Shown one piece after another: positions 1-10,389 of a stretch of DNA of 64,000 bases (its first letter is position 1; every line of letters starts with the position of its first letter). This DNA comes from Trematomus loennbergii (lineage: Eukaryota > Chordata > Actinopteri > Perciformes > Nototheniidae), in the NCBI GenBank assembly GCA_012861695.1, contig JAAOOA010000388.1, positions 62,001-126,000 of the forward strand. The letters are read 5' to 3'. The position numbers and the translations under genes were made by a program. The notes beneath the pieces are model-generated. The model searched no databases and was not told where the DNA came from. It worked only from the letters and a program-made list of their open reading frames with translations.

Positions 1-522
1 GCGCACTGTCGTCCAACACCAATCCACCCTACTGCCCCTGACCGGCTTTTCTGGTCAGCAGCTGCTGCCCCCCCTCTCCTTTAACCCGGTTGTGACCGAG
101 GAGAAATCTGGGCTGTGGCTGACAGAGCACACCCTGCTGTGCCTACCTCGCAGAAAGTGTGCTCAACAAACAGTGCCGGGGGACCCTCCCCCCCCCGCCC
201 CTAGACGGATGGGGAGAGCCCCCTCGGCCCCGTATGGGCTTACTACGCACCTGCCTTCCTGAATCCCTAAGGATAACAGGGAGAGCGCCAGCGCCCATGC
301 CTCACACTCAAGCACTGACCCCCTGCAGAGTGTGAGAGGACTAAAAATGTGGGGGGCTATCCTCCCCCTGCCTCTCGGCAGGAGGGGGGCAGCCCCTCCG
401 CCCGTAACGGGCCAGCGCGCCTCTTGCCTATCCCGGGACCCTCAGAGGGCCCAGGAAAGGTGAAGGCGCATCACGTCCGGAGAGGGGGTCAGATGCCAAC
501 TGACCCACAACCCCCCCCTCCC

Positions 523-1688
523 CTACAAATCTGTGTTGCCCCAGCAAACACAGACGAGGAGAAAGAGCCAGACATGTCCAAGAGATAAAACCTTATAAAG
601 GGGCCTGGCGTCGACCAAGACGCCGCTGTGTATATATCCTCCACACAATAAGGCTGTTGACACAGCTACAGCCCGTGTGGAGTGCGCACAAATCCCCGTG
701 GGGCAGGCTCTCCCTGCCTGTCTGTAGGCATGTGCAATGCACTCGCAGAGCCAGCCTGCCAGGCGTTTCTTGGACAGAGCTTTCCCGATCACCCCGCCCC
801 CGAAGCACACGAACAGCTGTTCGGTGCGTCTAAGGGCAGCCGTGCGCTCCACATAACATGCTAGCGCACGCACCGGGCAGAGGAGGTGCAGTTTAGCCTC
901 CCTGGCCCCCCATGGGGGGGAGACTAAAAAAACCCTAACTGAATAGCCCTCGACCTGAACGCACTCCTTAGGTCTTTAGACACAAAGGAGGGGTTCGGTC
1001 TAAGTGTCGCGCCGCTCCGGCCACCCCGAACTAGTAAACAGCTCGGGTGCACCGACAGAGCAGTTAACTCGGACACTCTTTTGGCTGACGTTAAGGCAAG
1101 AAGCAAAGCTGTTTTCCACGACAATGCTTTCAGAGAGGAGAGCTCCAGAGGCTCAATGGTCCCGTGGCCAGAGCCTCGAGCACTAGGGGCAGGTCCCACT
1201 GCGGGGTGGAGACGTGCACTACAGGGCGCAGTCTCCTAACCCCCTGTAAAAACCGCGACATCAGTGGTTGATTAAAGGCTGACCTGCCACCAAAAACCCT
1301 CACGACAGGACGAGATGGCTGCTGCATACACTTTCACTGTGGAATGCGCCAGCCCTCTGTCCACCAGTAACTGTAAGAAGGATAAAATAGAGCCCAACTC
1401 AAAAGATAGGGGCTCTATTCCCCGCTCCTCACACCAATGCTGGAATCTCAGCCACTTTGGCCTGTAACAGGCTGTGGTGGATTCTGCTCTAGCTGCCTGG
1501 ATAGACTGAATAACGCTGTCAGACAATCCACCCTGTCTCAGCCTGTCCCTCTCAGGAGCCAAGCCTGAAGACGACGGCCCAGAGTGGGTAACGCCCCGAT
1601 TGCACCTGCCCCTTGAGACATCGCCCCCCAGAACTGGGGGATCGCCCAGGGCTGGCCCACCTTCATCTGTGTCATTTCTGAGTACCAC
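523..1688 (-). pseudogene. DIRS tyrosine recombinase, split over several frames (copy 1)
   Basis: This is the enzyme that would insert the circular DIRS DNA by site-specific recombination. The N-terminal core-binding part (1272-1688) contains TACYRPKWLRFQHWCEERG and a helical SAM-like segment. The catalytic part follows in another frame (924-1199), with the first catalytic arginine in SAKRVSEL. A third frame (523-873) carries the HSTR box, which supplies the H-x-x-R catalytic pair. The presumed nucleophile tyrosine, in PFIRFYLLDM, lies in yet another frame around 585-610. Copy 2 shows the same frame changes, so they predate the duplication or reflect a shared consensus error. The family is clear; activity is doubtful. 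Confidence 0.85.
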
Positions 1689-1941
1689 GGAGCCCCGAGC
1701 GGACTCCGCCCTGCCTGTTGATATAAGCCACTGTGGTGCTGTTGTCGCACCTGACCATTACATGTCTCCCCTGAATTAGGGGCATGAAATGTCGGAGGAC
1801 TAACACTACTGCCCGTAGCTCTAGGAGGTTGCTGTATCGAAACTCTGTCAGAGCCCAGCGCCCACCTATAGCCCTCTTCAGGCAGGTCCCTCCCCATCCT
1901 GTTCCGGACGCGTCCGTGAACACTGTGATGTAGGAGGTCAC
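1672..1941 (-). CDS. DIRS RNase H domain (copy 1)
   Basis: This domain degrades the RNA strand of the RNA/DNA hybrid during reverse transcription. Acidic residues expected of RNase H are visible: D in TDASGTGWGG, E in NLLELRAV and D in VRCDNSTTVAYINRQ. It directly follows the reverse transcriptase but in a different frame. The break lies near a run of eight G (about 2011-2018) that both element copies share. It may be a homopolymer indel or a genuine frame change. Confidence 0.85.
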   Translation of the reverse strand: MTSYITVFTDASGTGWGGTCLKRAIGGRWALTEFRYSNLLELRAVVLVLRHFMPLIQGRHVMVRCDNSTTVAYINRQGGVRSGLRGTQK

Positions 1942-3404
1942 CCGTTCCAGTGGAGACCCCCTCCGGAGGTGGTCCGGAGACCCCCAAAACCGGAGGTTGC
2001 CCCCACTGAGGGGGGGGAGGAATGGTCACCAGCCGTCGTTTGTGCCTCCAAACGCAGGCTGGGGAACCACCTCTGCAGGCGGCGCACATGTAGTAACCCC
2101 AGCGGGACCACCATGTGAGCAGCCGCCATGAGACCCCGAGTTTGCATGACAGTTAAAGCTGTCACTGTCGCCCCCTGTCGCAGCCTGTGCACCGCCCTGA
2201 GAAGGGACGCACGTCTGCTCTCTGACAGGGTGGCACGCAGCGCGTCTGCATCGAGCACCACACCCAAATACAACGCCTGTTGGCGAGGTATGGGGGTGCT
2301 CTTTTTCCAATTGATCGCAAAACCTAATTTGGTTAGGTGTGTGATCAACTGTGCTGTGCAAAACATTGCCTGTTCCCGGGACCCAGCCATGACTATGAGG
2401 TCGTCTATGTAAAAGAAAACTCTCATGCCGTGTGCGCGCAGCGGTTGAGGCGCTGTGGCCACACATTTGCTGAATGTGCGTGGGGATAGGGAATAACCGA
2501 ACGGCAGCCTGTTGTACTCGTAGGCTGTTCCCTGGAAGGCAAAACGCAGATACTTTCTGTGCTCTGGAATAATTTCCACATGAAAGTATGCGTCTTTCAG
2601 GTCGATGGTGGTGAACCAATCACCTGGCTGCACAAGCCCTAGTAACTGTTTCACAGTTAACATGCGGAATTTCCTGCTGGAAATATGACGATTCAGGTCC
2701 CGTGAGAGATCTAGAATAGGTCTGAATTCCCCTGTTTTCTTGAGAACCAGGAAATACATGGAATAAAGACCCTTCTCTCTGTGCTGAGGCTGCACAACAG
2801 ACACAGCCTGTTTCTGCACCAGAGCCTGAATCTCTGCTGAGAGGAAACCCATCTCCTCCTGGGAAGACAGATTTACCTCTCGCATGCCCATAACAGGGGT
2901 GGGATGCTGCAAAACTGGAGTGAATAGCCCCGTTTCAGCGTCCTGTCCATCCACCTTGTCAGTACACAGCTGAGTTTCCATTCCCCATAACATTGTGTTA
3001 ATGGGCAAGCCCTCAGCTGTGGGGCCGCAGCTATAAAGCTGTGATACTCTCTGATGACGCGCTCCGCCGCAAAACTCCCCGTAAAGGGAAGATTTGCCCG
3101 TGGGGGGTCGAAGCAGAAAGGGCCGATTATTTATTGAGGACCCTGAACGCACCGCCGCACGCTCACGTGTGAGCGCACGCTCCCTCGTAATGCTATTTTC
3201 CTCACTATGGAAAACAGTATTAACCGGAGCTTTTACAGGCGTAGTATGTTTTACTAAGGCCCCTGAACGCACAGCCACGCGCCTCCTTACAAGTGCGGGC
3301 GTTGCTATAATGCAGTTTCCACTCAGAGAAAAAAACGGCAGATTTTCCACTGAGGTACCTGAACGCACCACGGCACGCTCCCGTGAGAGTGCGCGCTCCG
3401 CCAT
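1938..3404 (-). CDS. DIRS reverse transcriptase with repetitive N-terminal extension (copy 1)
   Basis: The 488-residue open frame encodes the polymerase that copies element RNA into DNA. Visible RT blocks include FTTIDLKDAYFHVEI, FAFQGTAYEYNRLPFGYSLS and the catalytic YIDD in FFYIDDLIVMAGS. The roughly 130 residues before the polymerase contain a degenerate repeat with a core like RERAAVRSGS, followed by NRPF or HTTPVK. This frame is whole in copy 1 but cut into three pieces in copy 2 by a 1-nt loss near 24913 and a 1-nt gain near 24402. Its upstream end is interrupted by a transposon at 3422-4561, so the original start is not recoverable by inspection. Confidence 0.9.
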   Translation of the reverse strand: MAERALSRERAVVRSGTSVENLPFFSLSGNCIIATPALVRRRVAVRSGALVKHTTPVKAPVNTVFHSEENSITRERALTRERAAVRSGSSINNRPFLLRPPTGKSSLYGEFCGGARHQRVSQLYSCGPTAEGLPINTMLWGMETQLCTDKVDGQDAETGLFTPVLQHPTPVMGMREVNLSSQEEMGFLSAEIQALVQKQAVSVVQPQHREKGLYSMYFLVLKKTGEFRPILDLSRDLNRHISSRKFRMLTVKQLLGLVQPGDWFTTIDLKDAYFHVEIIPEHRKYLRFAFQGTAYEYNRLPFGYSLSPRTFSKCVATAPQPLRAHGMRVFFYIDDLIVMAGSREQAMFCTAQLITHLTKLGFAINWKKSTPIPRQQALYLGVVLDADALRATLSESRRASLLRAVHRLRQGATVTALTVMQTRGLMAAAHMVVPLGLLHVRRLQRWFPSLRLEAQTTAGDHSSPPSVGATSGFGGLRTTSGGGLHWNG

Positions 3405-3421
3405 AATGCTGCTTCCTCATG

Positions 3422-4561
3422 CCCCTTTCACACCAACGCAACTCCGGTTCAAGCTCCGTGCTAGAGCTTTTCTGGTTCAGAACCGGTTCTTCGGTTTAGC
3501 GCCGGCTCTTTTCACACCGCTCAGAGCCCGACTGGTGCTGCCGCTGCTGCGTCATGACGTCACAGTTTACGTCGCTGAGTTTCTCCCCAACGCCGGAGCT
3601 CACCTCACAACAACAACGGGCCGGGGACTGCGTTGCTTTTAATCATACGAAGCCAGATTAAATTAAATAACGACTTCTCCAACCTTATACTTTTCTCCAG
3701 AGTGCCGTGGTTCATTGTTTATTAATGTGTTTCAGCGGCATTTACCGACCGCTGCAGTGCTGGCCGGCTGCTCTTCCACGAGTGTATTCTCCCGTTAGCT
3801 CCGGGTTAGCTCACACGGCTCTAAAGTATTCACTGTCTGACTGTCACACAAGCAGCTGATACATATCCCCAGTTCCCCTTAAGTGAATGTGTGTCAGTCT
3901 GAATTGACGCTGTTTGGTGTCAGTCTGAATTGACGCTGTTTGGCATCACAACGCTGTTATGAAAGTTTATCTGGTATAACATGGGTGATGTTAGCATAGC
4001 AACCGAAGCTAAACTGACTACTTGCTAAGCAGTTTTCTACAGGCACTTTTTACCGACGTATTTTTCATTATGATTCTACTTGTGATAGTCGGACATGACA
4101 ACCTGTGCAGCCCATGTATTGATTCCATCCGATAGCTGCTATAATAACAAACAAAACGTCTGCCTGCTCTCCACAATGATCAATAACAGCGAACGGATGG
4201 TCAAAGTAAGGTACAAATAAACAGAATCACACGAAGCCTGGTTAGTGTTGCCTGACTTTATAAAGTGTGTTTTTTTTAACAAGTGTGTGGTTGCGTTCTA
4301 GTCACTTTGCTCAGCACTACTGCTTGTTACAACTTTTATTTGCCGTACTCGCCTTAAGTGTTAGCTCAGGTTAATCTCGCCCCCTCCGACGTAAGCGTGA
4401 CGTATGCGGTTCTTGCTTCTAGACGGACAACTTTTTGGTGCTCGAAACGAACCGGATTCCGGAGCTATGACGCTGCTCCGCTGCGGTGTGAACAGGAAAA
4501 CCCGGTGCTTTTCAAGCACCAGCACCGAACCGGCCCTGAAACACCGTTGGTGTGAAAGGGG
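3422..4561. mobile_element. Non-autonomous inverted-repeat DNA transposon nested in DIRS copy 1
   Basis: The left end reads CCCCTTTCACACCAACG. The right end is its near-perfect reverse complement, CGTTGGTGTGAAAGGGG. The repetitive DIRS coding module continues on both sides, so this segment is an insertion. I found no open frame that looks like a transposase. The target duplication is unclear, so the superfamily is not assigned. The same insertion is present in copy 2 at about 25405-26532. Confidence 0.75.
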
Positions 4562-5048
4562 TATTTGAGAGAAAGAGGCATAATCGGAGCTTCTTCTGTC
4601 CATGAACGCACCGTGGCCCGCTCTCGAGGGGGGGCCGTCATAATGCTATTTCCCTCACTATGGAAAACAGCATTTAACCGGAGTTCTTACAGGCGTAGTG
4701 TGTTTTACTAAGGCCCCTGAACGCACCGCCACGCGCCTCTTTACAAGTGCGGGCGTTGCTATAATGCAGCCCCTATCACTATAGTAAGCAGCATTATTTG
4801 GAGTCTTAGCTTCAGGCATAGAATGTTTTCTAACAGAAAAACGTCGGCCATAATGTCCCTGTACCCGCACCGCACTATAACAGTGCTGCCTGCGGTTTAT
4901 CACTCTCACCTGCGCACTCCCACTAGCCTCCTCCCTAACGGGAGCTATAGCTGGGGCGGCGAATGGGGAACTTGTACAGTCATCAACATGTGCAAGTGTA
5001 TTGTGGAAACAAAGGACACTCAGACTTGAATACAGATCAACACCATCT
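4562..5048 (-). other. DIRS gag-pol linker with repeated RVAVRSG-type modules (copy 1)
   Basis: On the minus strand, 4658-4909 encodes CIIATPALVKRRVAVRSGAL followed by VKHTTPV, the same module seen in the first part of the polymerase frame. The repeat therefore extends across the nested transposon. No enzymatic domain is visible. It is most likely a structural linker, or recombinogenic tandem repeat DNA. Confidence 0.5.
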
Positions 5049-5344
5049 TTATTTTAAAAGTTTTGACAGAGATCTGGGCATTAAATAGGCAGTCAACTCC
5101 GCGAAGATGGAGTTCCCCACCCGGGTGCTCTGCTGTTGCGGAGCCTGCCTCGGTTGGGCAGCCCCTCCCCGTGATTGCCGGTATGCCGGTGCCACGGGGT
5201 GGGCCGTAGAGGTGGATGCAGCTACGGGACCCCCGTGCCGGCGCCTCTCCCTCCGCTTCACTGTCGTACTACGCTCCCTCCTCTGCATGGCATGCGAGGG
5301 GGGCACGTAGCGGGGCCTGAGGAGGAGCCAGCGATAGCATGCGG

Positions 5345-6151
5345 CTAAGCTGGACTCTCCTCCTCTAGGCGGCTGACTGGGTGACCGAGGAGACCGACCC
5401 AAAGAGCCCCTCCGTGGACACGGGGGCTCCGAGGAGATCTCTCGGTCCCTTTTTTAGATAGGGCTGTGAGCCCTGGCCACACGTGACGAGACGCCACTGT
5501 GGCCAGGGAAATCATCCGCCCTGCTGCGGTGGCCACGCCATAAATCAGATTACTCATCTGACTAACAGCGTGGTCCGAATAATCGCTCTCGTCCTGAGAC
5601 GGGAGGGCGGGGGCGTCTGCCTGAGGGTGATCAGGAAGACGCCAACACGCCAAGATTATCGGGGCCTTCGTTTTAAATGGCTGCTGCCATGTCGCCTCCA
5701 CACACCGCCATACCTCTGGCAGCTGGGGCGAAACGAAGGTCGGCTGCGCCGGATGCATCGGGCCATAAACCCCCGATCTCAAGCGGTTTACAGGCCTCGG
5801 TGGCAGCGGTGGGGGGAGCGGTAAACCTACACGCTCCGCCGCCAGAGTCATCACCGCTGGGAAATCAATCCGCGCAGAGCTGAGAGTTGGACCTCCGGAT
5901 AGCGAGGCGTCGTCGATCATCGGAACCGGGGCCGTCTGGCCCCACGGCAGGGAGAACCGGAACGATGTCCCCTCGCTTCCCGAATTGCCCATGTCCACGA
6001 CGTCGAGATCCAGCTCCTCCGACTCCTCCTGCGGGGCAATCTTCTCCAGGAAGTGCTGCCCACGATGCTCCCTCGTGCGCCGCAGGATCGCCTGACAGGC
6101 CGAGCACGCCGGCGTCGAGCCCATACCGTTCATCGCGTGGACGGGCCCCAA
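5345..6151 (-). CDS. DIRS gag-like ORF1 (copy 1)
   Basis: This first frame of the element probably encodes the nucleic-acid-binding structural protein. The same frame stays open upstream of 6151 and shows cysteine pairs, CPNC and CFTC, before CSACQAILRRTREHRGQHF, suggesting a small zinc-binding fold. The middle is acidic (EESEELDLDVVDM). A basic C-terminal stretch (MQRRERSTTVKRRERRRHGG) lies at 5049-5402 in a shifted frame. In copy 2 the frame continues 26 residues further because copy 1 lacks two bases near 5357. The start codon is unresolved, since no clear ATG opens the cysteine region. Confidence 0.7.
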   Translation of the reverse strand: MGPVHAMNGMGSTPACSACQAILRRTREHRGQHFLEKIAPQEESEELDLDVVDMGNSGSEGTSFRFSLPWGQTAPVPMIDDASLSGGPTLSSARIDFPAVMTLAAERVGLPLPPPLPPRPVNRLRSGVYGPMHPAQPTFVSPQLPEVWRCVEATWQQPFKTKAPIILACWRLPDHPQADAPALPSQDESDYSDHAVSQMSNLIYGVATAAGRMISLATVASRHVWPGLTALSKKGTERSPRSPRVHGGALWVGLLGHPVSRLEEESPA

Positions 6152-6293
6152 ACACGTGAAGCAGAGGGGGTGCGGATCGACTCCTGAAATCAGGTTCGGA
6201 CAATTTGGGCAGGTCCTATGGTCCAGCCATACTCTCTCTCTATTACTTTCACTTCAATACGTCTTACGTCTTCTGTGGAATCACTTCCGCTTA

Positions 6294-6456
6294 GCTGAAG
6301 AGAAAAAGGATAGCAGTCAGGAGGCGAGGCCTCCTTTTATACGGTGTGATGCACGCGCATTCAGGTAGGCCCGCCCTGGGCCGGCTACGTCTATAGAAGT
6401 CTCAGTGGGAGAATGCACGCGGGATAAGGTAGTACCCATAGAGTCCAGTAGAGGGC
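6294..6456. repeat. Right inverted terminal repeat of DIRS copy 1
   Basis: About 160 bases here are the near-perfect reverse complement of 21672-21836 at the left end of copy 2. The repeat includes the TATAAAAGGAGG region, which could hold the element promoter. Inverted rather than direct terminal repeats are characteristic of DIRS1-like elements. Confidence 0.85.
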
Positions 6457-6477
6457 GGAGCCTGTGAGAGATATAAC

Positions 6478-8182
6478 AGTGTTTTGTGATATTACATGTA
6501 GAGTCAATGCAAAGACCCAGATCCGTGCCTGGCAACACGAAGGAAGTGAAGATGTTAAATCCATGTCACCTGCTTATTCATGCAGCGTGACACATTTCAA
6601 ATTGAATGTAAAGTTAGTGACGCTCTGTTACAAAAACCTTTCAGTGTTGAGATTGTGCTCCTGTGGTCTCTGACGGTCTGAGGGGAATCAGAGAGGAGAA
6701 CAGAGCTCTACAGCAGCTCATATTAAATCAGGTTTATTCATGTTCCTGTATAAACCAGAGACTGTCTGTGGTGCTAACAATATAGTGACTGCTGTACTTA
6801 TGACTACATTAAGTCATTCTGAGTGCTGATGGAGCAGCTAATGTTAGCCTAGCTTTAATCAAACCGATCTCTTATGGTGTCTTATTTGACACAGGGGTGG
6901 AGTCAACAACAATGTTAGGAGGCAGCTCTAAGGATAACTAGGGCCAAAAGGGTGGGTGGAGGGGGTCTGGAGGAAGGGTCTGGGCTGAGAGCCCGGGGGC
7001 ACGGCAGAGAACCAGGAATGGGTCTCGGGCGGACGGCCCGGGGGCAAGGCAAAGTCCATGGAGGGGGTCTCGGGCGGACGGCCCGGGGGCAAGGCAGAGT
7101 TCGAAGAAGGGGTCTCGGGCGGACAGCCCGGGGGCAAGGCAGAGTTCGAAGAAGGGGTCTCGGGCGGATGGCCCGGGGGCAAGGCAGAGTTCAAGAAGGA
7201 GCGAAGGCCACAGCGGGCGAACTCAGGGGGCCGGGCATGAGAGTGAAAGCCTCTGGGGACCTCAGGAGGCCGGGCACAAGGGGCGGGCAAGAAGGTGGTG
7301 ACGGCACAGCTCTGGTGGACGGGCAGGAAGGCGCTGACGGGACAGCTCCGGAGGCCGGGCAGGACCCAGTGTTGGCCGGACAGGAACCGGAGCCGACGGG
7401 ACAGGCGTAGACGGGATCCTGGACATGACATGGGCTGGTGTCAATGGGACCCCGGATGGAGCAAGGGCTGGTGTCGACTGGACCCCCAACGGAACATTTT
7501 GATGTTTGAACGGAGTTTCTGCGATGTTGAATGTGGGAGGAGAAGAGGGCCAAAATAAGTCGGCGGAATAATAAACTTTTTGTCCGGAGCATAACATATA
7601 GTTGGAATGCTGTATCAGCATTCCCACTAAATAAAAAGGTGGAAAAGAAAACAATCCAAAACCGTGACACTGAAGCCCCGCCCGCTGTTTAGCGAGCTGC
7701 ATGAGAAACTGACCGGCTGTCAGGAGAGAGAGAGGGAGGGAGAGAGGAAAAGAGAGGATCCGTTTCTCCCGTGTTATTATTCAAAGTTAATGTAAACTTT
7801 TGAATAATGTACTTCATCTACTATAAGTAGTTTGTTTGAATGTAATAATTATGTTGTTTGTTGTTTGTTTGAACTTTTCGATCTGTTACGATTATAAACT
7901 GAAGCAATATAAAAATGAGCCCCATTAACTGAGTTTTAAACATCATATCCGGTCATAGTCCGGTAATTACCTGCTAAGGGAAACTCTGCTACACAATTCT
8001 TCTTCCTCTTATTATTATTGAAACATGACCGGTAAGTGTCGATTTTGTCCGGTAAAATAAATTACTTCCGGACATTTGACCGGCAAGAAAAAATCCTAGC
8101 GGAAACCCTGCCTTGTTGTACCTTTGTTGAGAATCAGCTCCTCTAATGTAAAGTGCTTTAAAGGATGTGTTCCTCTCCACAG
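6478..8182. other. Gene 1 intron remainder ahead of the RING exon
   Basis: Bases 6478 to about 6870 match the same intron in genes 3 and 4 (47230-47632 and 60280-60680). From about 6871 to 8110 the sequence is specific to genes 1 and 2 and includes a GC-rich minisatellite. Similarity to genes 3 and 4 resumes at about 8112. I see no exon in the gene 1/2-specific part. Confidence 0.7.
7020..7199. repeat. GC-rich minisatellite, 45-bp unit, about four copies
   Basis: A unit beginning GGTCTCGGGCGGACGGCCCG repeats every 45 bases with small changes (GACGG, GACAG, GATGG). Because 45 is a multiple of three, both strands stay open and give 15-residue repeats such as LGRTARGQGRV. There is no independent sign that these frames are genes. 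The twin is at 28995-29174. Confidence 0.85.
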
Positions 8183-8416
8183 AGGGGAGGAAGAGTGGTG
8201 TTCCTGTGGAGGAGCAGTTGTCCAGCTGTGCTCTGTGTCAGGACGTCCTGAAGGATCCAGTCTCTACCAGCTGTGGACACTGGTTCTGCAGACAGTGCAT
8301 CACCTCATACTGGGAGCAGAGACCTCCATCAGGAGACCCCTCCTGTCCCCAGTGTGGAGAAAGATCCAGAACCAGAGCTGGCCTGCAGACAGCCAGTCAG
8401 ACCAGCTCTGTACGAG
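8183..8416 (+). CDS. NLRC3-like gene 1, RING finger exon
   Basis: This exon encodes a C3HC4 RING: CALCQDVLKDPVSTSCGHWF, then CRQC and finally CPQC, followed by SRTRAGLQTASQTSSV. RING fingers recruit E2 ubiquitin-conjugating enzymes, so a ubiquitin-ligase or interaction role is a family-based inference. The acceptor is CCACAG at 8177-8182 and the donor is GTAAGAG at 8417. The exon is 234 nt against an inferred ancestral 236 nt. A 2-nt loss just after the acceptor puts the RING out of frame with the phase set by the N-terminal exons of other copies, unless an alternative splice site is used. Confidence 0.85.
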
Positions 8417-8599
8417 GTAAGAGGCCGAACTCATGCAGCGTCTTATTCCTCTTCCTGGTTCATTTGTTTTTTTGATTAGGTATTCTGTTGAAAACATAGA
8501 CATTAAAATGTTTATAAAACATTTAAACTCAGTCTGTTTTTATTAGTTTTATTGTTAGATTGTCATTTTCTGATTCTCTCCTGTTTCCTTCTCTTCCAG

Positions 8600-10389
8600 C
8601 AGATAGTGGTCTGCAGGAGGTTTTAGATGAACATAGGCTCAGTCTGAGGAGGAGATGTGAACGTGTGACTGAAGGAACTGATCAAAGTGAAACCCTCCTC
8701 AACAGGATCTTCACTGAGCTCTACATCACACAAGGCCTGAGTGAAGAGGTTAATACCCAACATGAGGTGAGGCAGCTGGAGACAGCTTCCAAGAAAGAGA
8801 CCCTCCATGACACTCCAATCAAGTGCCAGGACATCTTTAAAGCCTTACCTGACCAACAGACTCTCATCAGAGCGGTCCTGACCAACGGAGTCGCTGGAGT
8901 TGGAAAAACCTTCTCAGTGCAGAAGTTCACTCTGGACTGGGCCGAGGGTTTGGGAAACCAAGATGTCAGTCTGGTGATCCCGCTCTCCTTCAGGGAGCTG
9001 AACCTGATCAAAGGTGAGCAGTACAGTCTTCTCAGGCTGCTCCATGTTTTCCATCCAACCTTACAGAAGGTCACAGCAGAGCAGCTGGCTGTCTGTAAAG
9101 TGCTGCTCATCTTTGACGGCCTGGATGAAAGCAGACTTTCTCTGGACTTCAGAAACAATGAGGTTGTGTCTGATGTCTCTCAGCAGTCCTCAGTCAACGT
9201 GCTGCTGACAAACCTCATCAGGGGGAAGCTGCTTCCCTCGGCTCTCGTCTGGATAACTTCCAGACCTGCAGCGGCCAATCAGATCCCTCCTGAGTGTGTG
9301 GACAGGGTAACAGAAGTACGAGGCTTCACTGACGCCCAGAAGGAGGAGTACTTCAGGAGGAGATCGAGTGATGAAGACCTGTCCAGCAGAATCATCTCTC
9401 ACATCAAGAGCTCCAGGAGCCTCCACATCATGTGTCTGATCCCAGTCTTCTGCTGGATCACTGCTGCAGTTCTGGACCACATGTTGACTACAGACCAGAG
9501 AGGAGAGCTGCCCCAGACCCTCACTGACATGTACTCACACTTCCTGCTGGTCCAGACCAAGAGGAAGAAGCAGAAGTATGAAGAGGGACATGAGACGAGT
9601 CCACAGCAGCTGACGGAGGCTGACAGGGAGGTTCTTCTGAAGCTGGGGAGGCTGGCGTTTGAACATCTGGAGAAAGGAGACATCATGTTCTACCAAGAAG
9701 ACCTGCAGCGCTGTGGTCTTGTGTCACCGAGGCCTGAGTTTGTACAGAGTTTAAAAGAGAGAGAGTGATCTTCCAGAAAACAGTCTACTGCTTTGTTCAT
9801 CTGAGCATTCAGGAGTTTCTGGCTGCAGTCTACATGTTCCACTGTTACACCAACAGAGACACAGAGGTACTGAAGGACTTCCTGCAGGGAGACTGGCCCT
9901 ATGAGAACAGTAACAGCAGAGATCAGGATTACCCATCCTGGATGTCTTCCTAAAGGGAGCCATGGAGAAATCCCTCAGAAGTAGAAATGGCCACCTGGAC
10001 CTGTTTGTCCGCTTTCTCCACGGCCTCTCTCTGGAGTCCAACCAGAGACTGTTAGGAGGCCTGCTGGGTCGCACAGACAACAGACCAGAAATCATCCAGA
10101 GAGCCATCACAACCTGAAGGAGATGAACAGTATAAATCTCTCCTGACAGGAGCATCAACATCTTCCACTGTCTGACAGAGATGAAGGACCACTCAGTACA
10201 TCAGGAGATCACAGAGTTCCTGAAGTCAGAGAACAGATCAAGAAGAACTCTCTGATCCACTGCTCTGCTCTGGCCTACATGCTGCAGATGTCAGAGGAGG
10301 TTCTGGATGAGTTGGACCTGATAAGTACAACACATCACTGAGGGACGACAGAGACTGATTCCAGCTGTGAGGAACTGCAGGAAGGCTGT
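8600..10389 (+). CDS. NLRC3-like gene 1, FISNA-NACHT-winged-helix exon (frameshifted 3' part)
   Basis: This is the core ATPase exon of a fish NLR, a cytosolic sensor thought to oligomerise on activation. The exon is open from 8600 to 9768. The FISNA region is [13 protein letters not shown] through [12 protein letters not shown]. The NACHT domain shows Walker A GVAGVGKT (8887-8910), Walker [10 protein letters not shown] (about 9105-9128) and sensor motif [26 protein letters not shown] and the [14 protein letters not shown] segment follow. Beyond about 9718 small deletions shift the frame, and a stop falls at 9766. Coding similarity continues in other frames to the donor near 10389. It splices in phase with the RING exon through a CAGCAG acceptor. 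Frame breaks may be mutations or assembly errors. Confidence 0.85.

Larger units (their letters stand above)
1..6474 (-). mobile_element. DIRS-type tyrosine-recombinase retrotransposon, copy 1, 3' end cut by window edge
   Basis: Reading on the minus strand from right to left, the element holds a terminal repeat, a gag-like frame, reverse transcriptase, RNase H and a tyrosine recombinase. This order, with a recombinase in place of a DDE integrase, defines the DIRS group. The right end is placed at 6474 because bases 6475-6477 are AAC and the following sequence matches the unoccupied intron of genes 3 and 4. Position 1 corresponds to 21986 of copy 2, so the left terminal repeat and internal complementary region lie outside the window. 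The element sits antisense in the intron ahead of the gene 1 RING exon. Several frames are broken, so it is probably inactive as shown. Confidence 0.93.

Noticed and set aside
6928..7431. Pro-rich and Gly/Arg-rich proteins on both strands
   Set aside because: The frames are open only because a 45-base minisatellite contains no stops; there are no splice or start signals and no known domain.
8721..9158. Long minus-strand frames opposite the NACHT exons
   Set aside because: They are antisense shadows of a codon-biased exon and recur at the same place in every copy.
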